Shown piece after piece: positions 35,561 to 45,017 of a stretch of 64,000 nucleotides of DNA; the stretch's first letter is position 1, and the number at the start of each line of letters is the position of its first letter. A model generated the notes under the pieces. The model ran no database searches. It worked only from the letters and a program-made list of their open reading frames with translations, and was not told the origin of the DNA. Source of the stretch: an uncultured Desulfobacter sp. (GTDB lineage Bacteria > Desulfobacterota > Desulfobacteria > Desulfobacterales > Desulfobacteraceae); NCBI RefSeq assembly GCF_963665355.1, contig NZ_OY762229.1, positions 3,038,001-3,102,000 on the forward strand, in the 5' to 3' direction. The position numbers and the translations under genes were made by a program.

Positions 35561-37480
35561 ATGTGTGGAATAACCGGCTTTTTTCATTTTAACAACGGAT
35601 ACTTTACAGCTTCGTCTGTGTTACAGAAAATGACACATCGATTGGCTCATCGTGGCCCTGATGATAATGGTTGCGTTGTCTTCAACCGGTCTTCTAATAA
35701 GCATAGCTTATTTAGCGATTGTGGATGTGAAGCGATAGAGCAATCAGGACATGTCGGATTAGGCCATAGGCGTTTAAGTATCTTGGACTTAAGTGCTTTA
35801 GGGCATCAACCTATGTCTGCGGATAGCGAGAATGTGTGGATAGCTTTTAATGGTGAGATTTACAATTTTCTTGAATTAAAGGAAGAATTAAAAAGCCGAG
35901 GGCACTCGTTTAAAACTAATTCAGATACAGAGGTAGTTTTGGCCTCCTACTTGGAATGGGGAACTGAATGCTTCAAACGATTTAACGGCATGTGGGGATT
36001 GTCAATTTATGATAGACGAGTTGATCAAATTATCCTTTCGAGGGATCGATTTGGTAAAAAACCGCTTCATTATTATTACGACGAAACCGTGTTAATTTTT
36101 GCCTCTGAAATTAAATCTCTTTTTTTGCATCCGTCTGTTCCCAAAAAAATGAATATGGCAAAGATTATTGACTATGCAGGCAGGCATTATCGATACGTTG
36201 ATATAGATAATGATACATATTTTCTGAATATTCATCAGGTTCCCAAAAGCTCTTTTATGGTGTTTAATATCAAAGGGCTTAATGAGGTTTGTGCTTACTG
36301 GAATTTAAGTATCCCTAAATCTTTTGATATCCTGACTGATAGCGAAATGATAGAGGAGTTTCGCTACTTGTTTCATGACGCAGTCAAAATTCGCCTGCGT
36401 AGTGATGTTCCTGTTGGTTGCATGCTAAGTGGCGGATTGGACTCCGGGTCTATTACTTGTCTTGCAGCGCAAGAGAATAAAAAAATACATACCTTTTCCG
36501 GTGTGACAGGAGATGGATATTTTGATGAATCTGAGTACATAAATGAAATAGTAAAGCATGAGGAGGTTCAGCACATATACATCTACCAAAATCATTCCAA
36601 TCTTTATGCTATTTTAAAAGAAATGCTTCAGTTTCATGATGAACCGGTATGTACAGTGACATGGCTATGCAACTATATCCTATCTAAAGAAGTTGCGAAA
36701 AATAAAATTCCTGTAATTTTAACAGGCCACGGTGGAGACGAATTGTTAGCTGGTTATTGGGATCATTACCACTATGCCTTTGCGGATTTAAGAGGTACTA
36801 GGGAAGGTGACAATTTAGAACTCAAGGCATGGTTAGACAATCATAAGCGTGGCCTTGATGAGTATACTGCCGCAAAAAAATATATTAACAGTTTAAAAAT
36901 AGAGACAAATTTGGAATTAGAAAAGTATTCACCATATTTGAACTGCCTTCAAAAAAATGTCTTAAAATTCAGCAAATGTGGTAACATAAATGGTATTGAT
37001 ACACAAAAAGAAAATCAAAATCTTTTACGCAGGCTTTATATGGAATTGTTTTTTGAGACTATCCCTCCTAGTTTGCGGGCTGAAGATAGGAATATGATGG
37101 CATTCGCAATTGAAAATAGATTGCCCCTTCTTGATTACCGTCTTGTTGAGTTTTGTTTCAAACTTAGCAATTCGGCTAAAATTCGGAACGGGCTTGGCAA
37201 ATGGCTGCTTCGAGAGAGTATGAAAGGTATTTTGCCGGAAAAAGTTCGATTGAGAAAAGATAAAACTGGCTTTAACGCTCCGTTTGGGGACTGGATTAGA
37301 AACGAGCTACGTCAAATGATGCAGCAAATGATATCAAAAAAGTCTTTTATGAATACTGAAATATATGATCAAAAGAATGTTCAAAAAAAATTCGAAGAGC
37401 ATTTATCCGGTTCAAATTATTATATGTTTTTTTGGCAATATCTTAATCTAAATATTTGGCATGAATTATTTTTTGAATAA
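35561..37480 (+). CDS. asparagine synthase-like glutamine amidotransferase (third copy)
   Basis: A 639-residue class II amidotransferase: Cys2 (MCGITGF), AHRGPDDNG, FNGEIYNFLE, RDRFGKKPLHYY, the PP-loop SGGLDSGSI (about residue 286) and TGHGGDELLAGYWDH. Cys2 fixes the start at 35561, and AGGTGGA lies eight bases upstream; an in-frame ATG at 35549 would bury the nucleophile. Just before it is the MITE-like element, so its promoter region may have been altered. Context again points to glycan amidation rather than asparagine biosynthesis. Confidence 0.85.
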   Translation: MCGITGFFHFNNGYFTASSVLQKMTHRLAHRGPDDNGCVVFNRSSNKHSLFSDCGCEAIEQSGHVGLGHRRLSILDLSALGHQPMSADSENVWIAFNGEIYNFLELKEELKSRGHSFKTNSDTEVVLASYLEWGTECFKRFNGMWGLSIYDRRVDQIILSRDRFGKKPLHYYYDETVLIFASEIKSLFLHPSVPKKMNMAKIIDYAGRHYRYVDIDNDTYFLNIHQVPKSSFMVFNIKGLNEVCAYWNLSIPKSFDILTDSEMIEEFRYLFHDAVKIRLRSDVPVGCMLSGGLDSGSITCLAAQENKKIHTFSGVTGDGYFDESEYINEIVKHEEVQHIYIYQNHSNLYAILKEMLQFHDEPVCTVTWLCNYILSKEVAKNKIPVILTGHGGDELLAGYWDHYHYAFADLRGTREGDNLELKAWLDNHKRGLDEYTAAKKYINSLKIETNLELEKYSPYLNCLQKNVLKFSKCGNINGIDTQKENQNLLRRLYMELFFETIPPSLRAEDRNMMAFAIENRLPLLDYRLVEFCFKLSNSAKIRNGLGKWLLRESMKGILPEKVRLRKDKTGFNAPFGDWIRNELRQMMQQMISKKSFMNTEIYDQKNVQKKFEEHLSGSNYYMFFWQYLNLNIWHELFFE

Positions 37481-37528
37481 AAATAATTCCTATGGAAATT
37501 TATTTAAAGATGCAAAGTAGGCATATTA

Positions 37529-38836
37529 ATGAGTAGAATATCAATAAATGATGCACAAATCGGACAGATGAAAAAGTTGTTTAGAAGTCTGTGGCCTATT
37601 AACAGGAGTTTGGCAGGCCCTGGCTTTAGGAAATCCTTAGATGTGTTATCATCCAAAATGCCTATGGAGCGGCACCGTTTTAAAACAAATCAGAAAATAT
37701 TTGACTGGACAATTCCTGAAGAATGGGATGTAAAGGATGCATGGTTTGCAGATTCGTCTGGGAAGAAATATGCTGAATTTAAGAACAATAATCTGCACCT
37801 TGTTTCCCACTCCAATCCCTACATGGGGCACCTACCCTTATCTGAACTTTCTCAACATATTCACACACTGCCTGGCCAACCTGATGCAATTCCCTACCGA
37901 ACAGCATACTATAAAGAAACGTGGGGCTTTTGTCTAAGTTATAATGAATTCAGTCGGTTGAAAGATGGTGACTATCAAGTTCATATAGATACTACCCTTC
38001 AACCGGGATATATCGAGATCGGGGAAGCTGTCCTTCCTGGCGAAAGTGATCAGGAAATTTTATTTTCCACGTATTTATGTCATCCCTCCATGGCCAATAA
38101 TGAACTTTCTGGGCCTATAGCGATGGTATTTCTTTATGAGTTACTCAAAATTCAGCCTAAGCGACGTTATACATATAGATTCGTAATCAGTGCTGAAACT
38201 TTAGGGACCCTTTGTTTCCTAAGTCTAAGGGGACAACATTTAAAAAATAAACTTATGGCTGGTTATGTGATGACTTGTCTGGCGGATCGTGGTGAATTTA
38301 CCTATAAAGAGTCCAGAAAAACTGGCACACTTGGGGATCGGGCTGCCCATTTAGTTTTAAAAGGTCTTGGGCGCCATCACTTGTGCAGTTTTGATCCAGG
38401 AAATGGGAGCGAAGAACGTCAATATTGCTCTCCTGGTTTTAATTTGCCGGTGGGCTCGCTGATGCGAACAATGTATTCTCGTTTTTCTGAGTATCATACT
38501 TCTTTAGATAACGAAAAATTTATTAGTTTTGTTTCTCTTAAAGAGTCGGTCGAAGCTTATGCAAAAATTGCATTTGTTCTTGAAAATAATTTTTTTTGGT
38601 GGAACAAAGTTCAATTTGGAGAGCCTCAACTAGGAGCACGCAAACTTTATCCGGAGTGCGGTTTTAGTGACACGTTAGAACAACGAACAGAGGCCATGAT
38701 GTGGCTTATAAATTTTTCAGATGGAGAACATGATTTAATGAGCATCGCAGAGCGATCTGGCCAAGATATTATGTTGTTGATTTCGGTTGCTGAAGAATTG
38801 AGATCAAAAGGACTTTTTCAAAAATGCCATAGTTAG
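37529..38836 (+). CDS. DUF4910-type aminopeptidase-like protein with C-terminal winged helix
   Basis: The 435-residue protein resembles the DUF4910 family found in polysaccharide loci: a zinc-peptidase-like core with an inserted domain. Likely metal-site segments are STYLCHPSMANNELSGP (His and Glu), VISAETLGT (Glu) and SEYHTSLDNE (His, Asp). The last 70 residues (HDLMSIAERSGQDIMLL) look like a winged-helix domain. It has no signal peptide, so it acts in the cytoplasm. Members may remove or transfer an aminoacyl group on a sugar, but to my knowledge none in such loci is biochemically defined. It is followed by a sulfotransferase. Confidence 0.72.
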   Translation: MSRISINDAQIGQMKKLFRSLWPINRSLAGPGFRKSLDVLSSKMPMERHRFKTNQKIFDWTIPEEWDVKDAWFADSSGKKYAEFKNNNLHLVSHSNPYMGHLPLSELSQHIHTLPGQPDAIPYRTAYYKETWGFCLSYNEFSRLKDGDYQVHIDTTLQPGYIEIGEAVLPGESDQEILFSTYLCHPSMANNELSGPIAMVFLYELLKIQPKRRYTYRFVISAETLGTLCFLSLRGQHLKNKLMAGYVMTCLADRGEFTYKESRKTGTLGDRAAHLVLKGLGRHHLCSFDPGNGSEERQYCSPGFNLPVGSLMRTMYSRFSEYHTSLDNEKFISFVSLKESVEAYAKIAFVLENNFFWWNKVQFGEPQLGARKLYPECGFSDTLEQRTEAMMWLINFSDGEHDLMSIAERSGQDIMLLISVAEELRSKGLFQKCHS

Positions 38837-38900
38837 TACTTTTTTTTATTCTTTAAAACACCATGTAATTAAACACTAAACAATGTTGGAAAGGACAACC

Positions 38901-39914
38901 ATGGAAGAATATATGGATAACCCGGTTTTTATTTGTGGGCACAGGAAAAGCGGTACTACTATGGCGTTAGCTCTTTTGGATAATCATCCTCAACTATTAG
39001 TATATCCACCAGATAGTGCATTTTTTTATGCATATTATCCAACTTATGCTGGTGACGATTTTTCAAAGGACCAGAAAATTGATCGCATGGCGGAATATAT
39101 AGTGGGACAACTTGAATATGAAATCAACAACCTTTCCGAAACAGACCGGTTTGAGTTGAACTTTCCCATTCAAGCGATGAGAGACGATTTACGGCGTTTT
39201 GCTCAGAAAACAGATACACGTCCACAAGATATGCTTATTAGTCTTATTAAAGCATATAGAGTGCATTTTAAGGGTTCCCCAAGCCCGGTTCATTGGGTTG
39301 AAAAGACAACCAGCACGGAAATTTACGCAAGGGATGTATTGAGATGGTTCCCCAAAGCAAAGTTCTTACATATCGTGCGTGATCCAAGAGATACTTGGGC
39401 GTCTATGAAATCTGGTTGGGAAAAGAGATATAAAAGTTTTAATGATGAAATGAATCGGCTAATGCAGAGTATGATCGAGCGCGGTAAGTTAGGATTTGAA
39501 TTTGCAATCAATAATTCATCATTATATGGTCCAGATGTTTACAAGGTCGTTCGATTTGAAGACCTTACTAATAATCCTGATGATATATTAAATGATATTT
39601 GTAACTTTTTAAATATTTCATTTCATAGAAATTTACTTACACCTACAGTTTGCGGCAAGCTATGGAAAGGAAATAATTTTGACGGGCTTAAGTTTGACAG
39701 ACCTTCTAACGTAAATGTGGGCCGGTGGCGGGAAAGAATTAATACTGAAGAAGCCCACCTTATAGAATATTATTTTGCCGATCTTATGAAATCTTTTAAT
39801 TATGAGATCACAAGTTCATTAGAGCAGCGTGTTGAAGCGGCCACTCAACATTATAAATGGTATAATTTTGCACAAAAATTTTCCCAAAGCACCAGAACTG
39901 ATGAGAACAGTTGA
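38901..39914 (+). CDS. PAPS-dependent sulfotransferase
   Basis: A soluble 337-residue enzyme. Residues from about 8 read VFICGHRKSGTTMAL, the 5'-phosphosulfate loop. FPKAKFLHIVRDPRDTWASM at about 145 is the 3'-phosphate site with Arg and Ser. The segment NVGRWRERINTEE at the C-terminal end matches the family's substrate-release loop. ATG at 38901 is preferred because AAAGGA sits five bases before it; ATG at 38883 has no such site. It is the second of three sulfotransferases in the window and lies within the glycan gene series, so a cytoplasmic nucleotide- or lipid-linked sugar is the likely acceptor. Confidence 0.85.
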   Translation: MEEYMDNPVFICGHRKSGTTMALALLDNHPQLLVYPPDSAFFYAYYPTYAGDDFSKDQKIDRMAEYIVGQLEYEINNLSETDRFELNFPIQAMRDDLRRFAQKTDTRPQDMLISLIKAYRVHFKGSPSPVHWVEKTTSTEIYARDVLRWFPKAKFLHIVRDPRDTWASMKSGWEKRYKSFNDEMNRLMQSMIERGKLGFEFAINNSSLYGPDVYKVVRFEDLTNNPDDILNDICNFLNISFHRNLLTPTVCGKLWKGNNFDGLKFDRPSNVNVGRWRERINTEEAHLIEYYFADLMKSFNYEITSSLEQRVEAATQHYKWYNFAQKFSQSTRTDENS

Positions 39915-39981
39915 AATAGGCAATGAAGAAGGAATCTTCAGTTTTTATGGATAAAAAATTTTACAGAGACGTTTTGAATCA

Positions 39982-41775
39982 GTGAAAAATATCATAATTT
40001 TAAATACGGTCGAGGACTTAAAGCATTGCGTGAAAAATAAGTTGCACCACGACTGTGAAATGTTTTCAACTCATTACAGTGTGTCTCTTTATGCAAAAAA
40101 ACAATACAGCCTGTCGTGCCAATGTTTAAGCGAATTTGTCAGCATAGATGAAATAAGAAAAGATATTGAGGATTCAATTGAGGCAGTTGACGGATTGCTA
40201 ATGGATCTGGATAAATATATTTCGCCTCAAATAAATAAAATATTAAGAGTTAACATGAGGTATTTTGTTCCTGTATATGCATATCATTTAAAATTTCAAT
40301 TCCATATATATAGGGTGCTGCTTCGCAGCATGGGAAGGATTGTAGATCTCTTAAACCCATTAGAGATTTTTTTTTATGAACGAGGACTAACTTCCTTGAT
40401 TACCGGCAAAACAACGAAGTTCTTAACCTATTTTTTCCCCAATATTAAAAAGCAAGCTATTCATACTTCGTTGCCCAAGAATAACATAACTGCTGACAAA
40501 TTAGGTAGTTTGTATAGCCTTTTTTACAGGATATATTTCAAAACAAAGTTTGGTATAATCCATCCGGTGCAGATGATGTTTGATTGGCTGAGGACGATTA
40601 CAAGGGAAAATAAATTTTCAAAAACGAAACAAACAGTTCTTATAGGGTGGCCGTTATATGAGTTCGAATTTTTACTTACGCAATTAAAAAAATATAATAT
40701 TTTATACTTTTCAGCAGATAAACTATATGCTCCTAAAGAGTTTAAATATAAAAGTGTTGTTAAGAGCAAAGGACTTTTTGACTTTTCTAAAGTTGACGAA
40801 ATCTATGAAAAAAATCCTCTTATGAAACTGCTTTTGCAGGATATTAAAGAAGATTTTTATAATAATATTGATTCGCACTTAAATTCTTTAGAAATGTTAA
40901 AAGAGCTTGATAATGTTTATTCAATTGTCTGTGGAATCTGGGGGCTTCCGCCAGCCTTTGGCTTAAAATCCCTGATTTTTGAATACTTATCTCATAGAAA
41001 AATTGAAATTATTGGCAGACAGCATGGAAGTCTCCAAGGGGTCCAATATAGGCCATGGCAGTTTGATTCAGAATTTCTTAGATGCAATTACTACCTAAGC
41101 TATGGGTTTGATCGTAACGATCTAAAAAGGGTATATCCAAATAAAGCATTTCAAGTTGAGGTGTTGCCTTATGGAAAGCCAAAATCAGAGAATAAATTTA
41201 TTTCTAAAAGGGAAATTGACATATTATTTCCTATGACAAATAGTTTATCCATTATAGATGGCGGTGCGGCAAGATTGCCATGCGACCAATTAGCACAAAG
41301 ACAACTGGAGCTGCTTGAATATCTTAGCTCTCTAAAGGGGTTTAGTGTTTATGTTAAGCTAATGGTAAATTCCAAAAATTATCAATCATGTGCCGTATTA
41401 CCCATATTAGAAAAAAAATATAATATTAAGGTTGTTGATAATGTGAGCCTGACGGATTTTCTATCAAGCTACTCCCCTAAAATTGTGATAATTGAGTTTG
41501 TTTCAACACCCCTATATGATGTACTCCATTTGGATTCAGAAATATTTTTAATGGATGATCCAGTCCATCCTTATGAGAATAACGCATTGCACGAATTGCA
41601 AAAACGGGTGCATTTTGCCGATAAAACGAGTGAGATGATACATATGTTAGATTCTTTTCTGAAGGGCGATCTAAAACCCAAAAGAGATAACACTTACAAA
41701 AATCATTATTTATCTAAAAAGAACACATCGAAAAAAGTAGATCATTTTATCCATCATTTACTTACCGACAAATAA
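39982..41775 (+). CDS. large GT-B-like surface-carbohydrate protein
   Basis: A 597-residue protein that I place only loosely. The N-terminal 200 residues are helical with no recognised motif. The C-terminal half has IIGRQHGSLQGVQY, YLSYGFDRND and a final FLSSYSPKIVIIEF segment followed by SEIFLMDD, reminiscent of GT-B capsule or CDP-glycerol-type transferases. A similar size and layout is seen in the protein at 55269-57161, so both may belong to the long surface-carbohydrate family near TIGR04326. It starts with GTG and is strongly AT-rich compared with the flanks, suggesting recent acquisition. The activity is unknown. Confidence 0.5.
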   Translation: MKNIIILNTVEDLKHCVKNKLHHDCEMFSTHYSVSLYAKKQYSLSCQCLSEFVSIDEIRKDIEDSIEAVDGLLMDLDKYISPQINKILRVNMRYFVPVYAYHLKFQFHIYRVLLRSMGRIVDLLNPLEIFFYERGLTSLITGKTTKFLTYFFPNIKKQAIHTSLPKNNITADKLGSLYSLFYRIYFKTKFGIIHPVQMMFDWLRTITRENKFSKTKQTVLIGWPLYEFEFLLTQLKKYNILYFSADKLYAPKEFKYKSVVKSKGLFDFSKVDEIYEKNPLMKLLLQDIKEDFYNNIDSHLNSLEMLKELDNVYSIVCGIWGLPPAFGLKSLIFEYLSHRKIEIIGRQHGSLQGVQYRPWQFDSEFLRCNYYLSYGFDRNDLKRVYPNKAFQVEVLPYGKPKSENKFISKREIDILFPMTNSLSIIDGGAARLPCDQLAQRQLELLEYLSSLKGFSVYVKLMVNSKNYQSCAVLPILEKKYNIKVVDNVSLTDFLSSYSPKIVIIEFVSTPLYDVLHLDSEIFLMDDPVHPYENNALHELQKRVHFADKTSEMIHMLDSFLKGDLKPKRDNTYKNHYLSKKNTSKKVDHFIHHLLTDK

Positions 41776-41914
41776 ACATGTGAAAAACAATTGCTTTGAT
41801 CAGTGATCTGAGTGAACAAATGATTGCCCTTTTTATTTTCTGCTATATTTGAAATTGAAATCTTATTTGGTATTTCAGCATGCTAAATAAGTTTTTTTAT
41901 CACCGACCGGGATA

Positions 41915-43447
41915 ATGATAGAAAGTTCTTTGAAAAAACGCTACTTTGCAAAACTTTTTGCAAATTGTACAGGTTTGCTTATTGGTCTTGTGACTCAAAT
42001 GCTTATTCCTAGAGGGTTAGGTCCTAAGATATATGGGGATTTCGAGTTTCTTTCCAATTTTTTTTCTCAAGTTGTTTCTTTCCTGGAAATGGGTACATCC
42101 GTAGCTTTTTACACAAAGCTTTCTCAGCGTCCAAAAGAGTTTGGCCTTGTTGCCTTTTACATTCGAGTTGTCGGTTTGCTTGCTGGTTTAGTTTTCATTT
42201 TCGTTGGGTGCTGCCAAATATCGGGTGCATATATCAAACTCTGGCCTGACCAAAAGCTCTTTTATGTATATCTTGCCGCAATATGGGGGATTTTTACCTT
42301 CTTTGTTAATGTTGTAAGTAAAATGGCCGATGCGTACGGTATGACAGTATCAACGGAGATCGCTAAAATTATCCAACAGGTGATCGGTTTAGTGATTATT
42401 CTTGTTTTATATGGCACTAACGAATTAAATTTAATCTCTTTTTTTTTCTACCATTACTTTATTTTTTTGTTAATAGGGCTTTGCTTTTTATTTATTTTTA
42501 AAAAATATGGCTTTCCTTTTTTTAAAAACTGGAAACTTTCATTGGGCCAACTAAAAGGATATGTAAAAGAATTTTACACCTACAGTCATCCTTTGGTCTT
42601 TTATAGCATTGCCGGGTTGTTAGTTGGAATTTTTGATAGATGGTTACTTCAATGTTTCAGCGGAAGCGTGCAGCAGGGATTTTTTGGATTATCTTATAAA
42701 ATTGGGGCAATTTGCTTTTTATTTACATCTGCTATGACTCCGCTGATAACAAGAGAATTTTCTATAGCTTTTCAGCAGGAAGCGTATTCTGAAATGGCAA
42801 GATTGTTTCGTCGTTTTATACCAATGCTGTATAGCATTTCATCTTATTTCGCCTGCTTTATCGCCCTAGAAGCAGACAAGGTTACGGTTATTTTTGGGGG
42901 GAATGAATTCTGCCAAGCAATTTTGCCAGTAACTATAATGGCATTTTATCCTATCCACCAAACATATGGACAGTTAAGCGGGTCGGTTTTTTTGGCTGCA
43001 GGAAGGACTCGGCTGTACAGCAATATAGGAGTTTTCTTTTTGGTGATCGGTATCCCTGTCACATGGTTTTTAGTAGGCCCAGTCGATAAAATGGGTTTAA
43101 ATATGGGGGCAACCGGCCTTGCTCTCAAAATGGTGATCATTCAATTTCTTAGTACCAATACAAAGTTATGGTTTAATGCCCGTTACCTTGGACTTCGCTT
43201 TTGGCTCTATATGGCCCACCAAGGCATCAGTATGCTTACTTTATTAGTTTTGGCCTATGGTGCAATTTCTCTTGTCCGATACGGGCTAAGGGTGGATAAT
43301 AGCATTTTATTAAGCTTCTTTTTAGACGGAGTCCTTTATTCAATTATGGTTGTTGTAGCGCTTTATTTTCAACCAATTATTTTTGGTCTAGAGAAAAATG
43401 ATATTAGAATGGTTTATCAATATCTAAAATTAAGTAAGATAAAATAA
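41915..43447 (+). CDS. wzx: Wzx-type polysaccharide flippase (MATE/MOP superfamily)
   Basis: Moves undecaprenyl-diphosphate-linked repeat units across the inner membrane. The 510-residue protein is hydrophobic throughout with an estimated 12-14 helices. It begins with the family's typical N-terminal segment RYFAKLFANCTGLLIGLVTQ and RGLGPKIYGDFEF. Basic residues occur in the loops facing the cytoplasm. It comes directly before an MBOAT gene. The partner polymerase Wzy is not recognisable in the window. Confidence 0.87.
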   Translation: MIESSLKKRYFAKLFANCTGLLIGLVTQMLIPRGLGPKIYGDFEFLSNFFSQVVSFLEMGTSVAFYTKLSQRPKEFGLVAFYIRVVGLLAGLVFIFVGCCQISGAYIKLWPDQKLFYVYLAAIWGIFTFFVNVVSKMADAYGMTVSTEIAKIIQQVIGLVIILVLYGTNELNLISFFFYHYFIFLLIGLCFLFIFKKYGFPFFKNWKLSLGQLKGYVKEFYTYSHPLVFYSIAGLLVGIFDRWLLQCFSGSVQQGFFGLSYKIGAICFLFTSAMTPLITREFSIAFQQEAYSEMARLFRRFIPMLYSISSYFACFIALEADKVTVIFGGNEFCQAILPVTIMAFYPIHQTYGQLSGSVFLAAGRTRLYSNIGVFFLVIGIPVTWFLVGPVDKMGLNMGATGLALKMVIIQFLSTNTKLWFNARYLGLRFWLYMAHQGISMLTLLVLAYGAISLVRYGLRVDNSILLSFFLDGVLYSIMVVVALYFQPIIFGLEKNDIRMVYQYLKLSKIK

Positions 43448-43454
43448 TTCTGTA

Positions 43455-45014
43455 ATGCTCTTTAACTCCTATATTTTTATTTTTATCTTTTTTCCTGCAG
43501 TACTTATTGTCTTTCAGATATTAAGCTTATGGGCACCCCATAGATTTGTAATTGGTTGGTTAGTTGGGAGTTCATTATTTTTTTATGGCTGGTGGAATCC
43601 AAACTATCTTTTATTGATTTTGACATCGGTCATCTTTAACTTTACCCTTGGTGGTTTTTTGGCTAAAAAGAGGATAAAAGTATATCTGATTTGGGGAATG
43701 ATTGTCAATATAGGGAGCCTAATTTATTTTAAATATTACGGTTTTTTGATAAGTAATGTCAACTTTTTGTCTGGTTTAAACATCACGCCACCAGATATTG
43801 TTCTCCCATTGGCCATCTCATTTTTTACGTTTCAGCAAGTTGCCTATTTGGTTGATGCATATCAAGGAATTACAAGGCAATATGGGTTTGTTTATTATTG
43901 TTTGTTTGTTACTTTTTTCCCTCAATTAATTGCAGGGCCTATTGTTCAATACAACAAAATGTTACCGCAATTTATTGATTATAAAGTCGTAAGGTTGAAA
44001 GTACGGAATCTATCTGTAGGTATTTCGGTTTTTATGGTAGGTCTTTTTAAGAAAACTGTTTTTGCCGACCATCTTGCATTCTATGCAAATCCTGTTTTCA
44101 CAGCCGCAGATAAAGGGATTTCTTTAAGTTTTTTTGACTCTTGGGTTGGGGCGGTTGCCTATACACTCCAACTGTATTTCGACTTTTCAGGCTACTCTGA
44201 TATGGCAATAGGTTTATCTCAGGCATTTGGTATTACATTACCGATTAACTTCTATTCTCCGTATAAGGCCAGTAGTATTATTGAATTCTGGCGCCGATGG
44301 CATATCACTTTGTCTGATTTTCTGAAGGATCGAATTTACATCCCTTTGGGGGGAAATCGGAGAGGCCTTGTCATGCAACATGTTAACATCCTAATCACCA
44401 TGTTAATAGGTGGAATTTGGCATGGCTCTGGATGGACTTTTTTGCTTTGGGGTGGAGTTCATGGGCTGTTTTTATCCATTAATCATTTGTGGAGATATAT
44501 TTTTGTTGCACGCTTTGGAAATATAGTAGCCGGTAGTCGTTTATATTATAGAGGGAGTCAGTGGATCACATTTACTTTAGTGATTGTTGCTTGGGTTCTT
44601 TTTAGAGCTCAAACCATAACTGGAATTAAAAGCATGTATGCTGGTATGCTTGGGCTTAATGGGATTTCTTTGCCGGTCGGCGCTGAAAGCTGTCTATCCT
44701 TTATAAAAGGGATCAATCCTGGCCTTGGAATATCTTTTTCCGGTATGTTTCGTTTTATCTGTACTCCACATGAGGCCATGGTGCTTATTTTTATAGCACT
44801 TATTGTCGTATGGTTCTGTCCAAATTCGATAGAGCTATTTAAGACGCATCCCTTAGCCCTGGACCAGGATCAATTTTTGTCTTCACAGGAATTTTGTATT
44901 CAAAGAATCGCCTGGCAACCAACAGTGATATACTCTTTAGTGCTTTCTTTTGTAGCGGCTGTTGCAATAATGTTTATTCAACAAGAAAGCGATTTCCTAT
45001 ATTTTCAATTCTAA
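43455..45014 (+). CDS. MBOAT-family O-acyltransferase (AlgI/DltB-like), second copy
   Basis: Integral membrane acyltransferase of 519 residues with ten or more helices. Landmarks: FPQLIAGPIVQYNKM, YFDFSGYSDMAIGL, EFWRRWHITLSDFLKDRIYIPLGG, and IGGIWHGSGWTFLLWGGVHG with the conserved histidines. It is seven bases after wzx and three bases before an SGNH-type partner, so it forms an export-decoration unit that probably O-acetylates the repeat unit after flipping. It is not a close copy of the 11816 MBOAT. Confidence 0.92.
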   Translation: MLFNSYIFIFIFFPAVLIVFQILSLWAPHRFVIGWLVGSSLFFYGWWNPNYLLLILTSVIFNFTLGGFLAKKRIKVYLIWGMIVNIGSLIYFKYYGFLISNVNFLSGLNITPPDIVLPLAISFFTFQQVAYLVDAYQGITRQYGFVYYCLFVTFFPQLIAGPIVQYNKMLPQFIDYKVVRLKVRNLSVGISVFMVGLFKKTVFADHLAFYANPVFTAADKGISLSFFDSWVGAVAYTLQLYFDFSGYSDMAIGLSQAFGITLPINFYSPYKASSIIEFWRRWHITLSDFLKDRIYIPLGGNRRGLVMQHVNILITMLIGGIWHGSGWTFLLWGGVHGLFLSINHLWRYIFVARFGNIVAGSRLYYRGSQWITFTLVIVAWVLFRAQTITGIKSMYAGMLGLNGISLPVGAESCLSFIKGINPGLGISFSGMFRFICTPHEAMVLIFIALIVVWFCPNSIELFKTHPLALDQDQFLSSQEFCIQRIAWQPTVIYSLVLSFVAAVAIMFIQQESDFLYFQF

Positions 45015-45017
45015 TTA

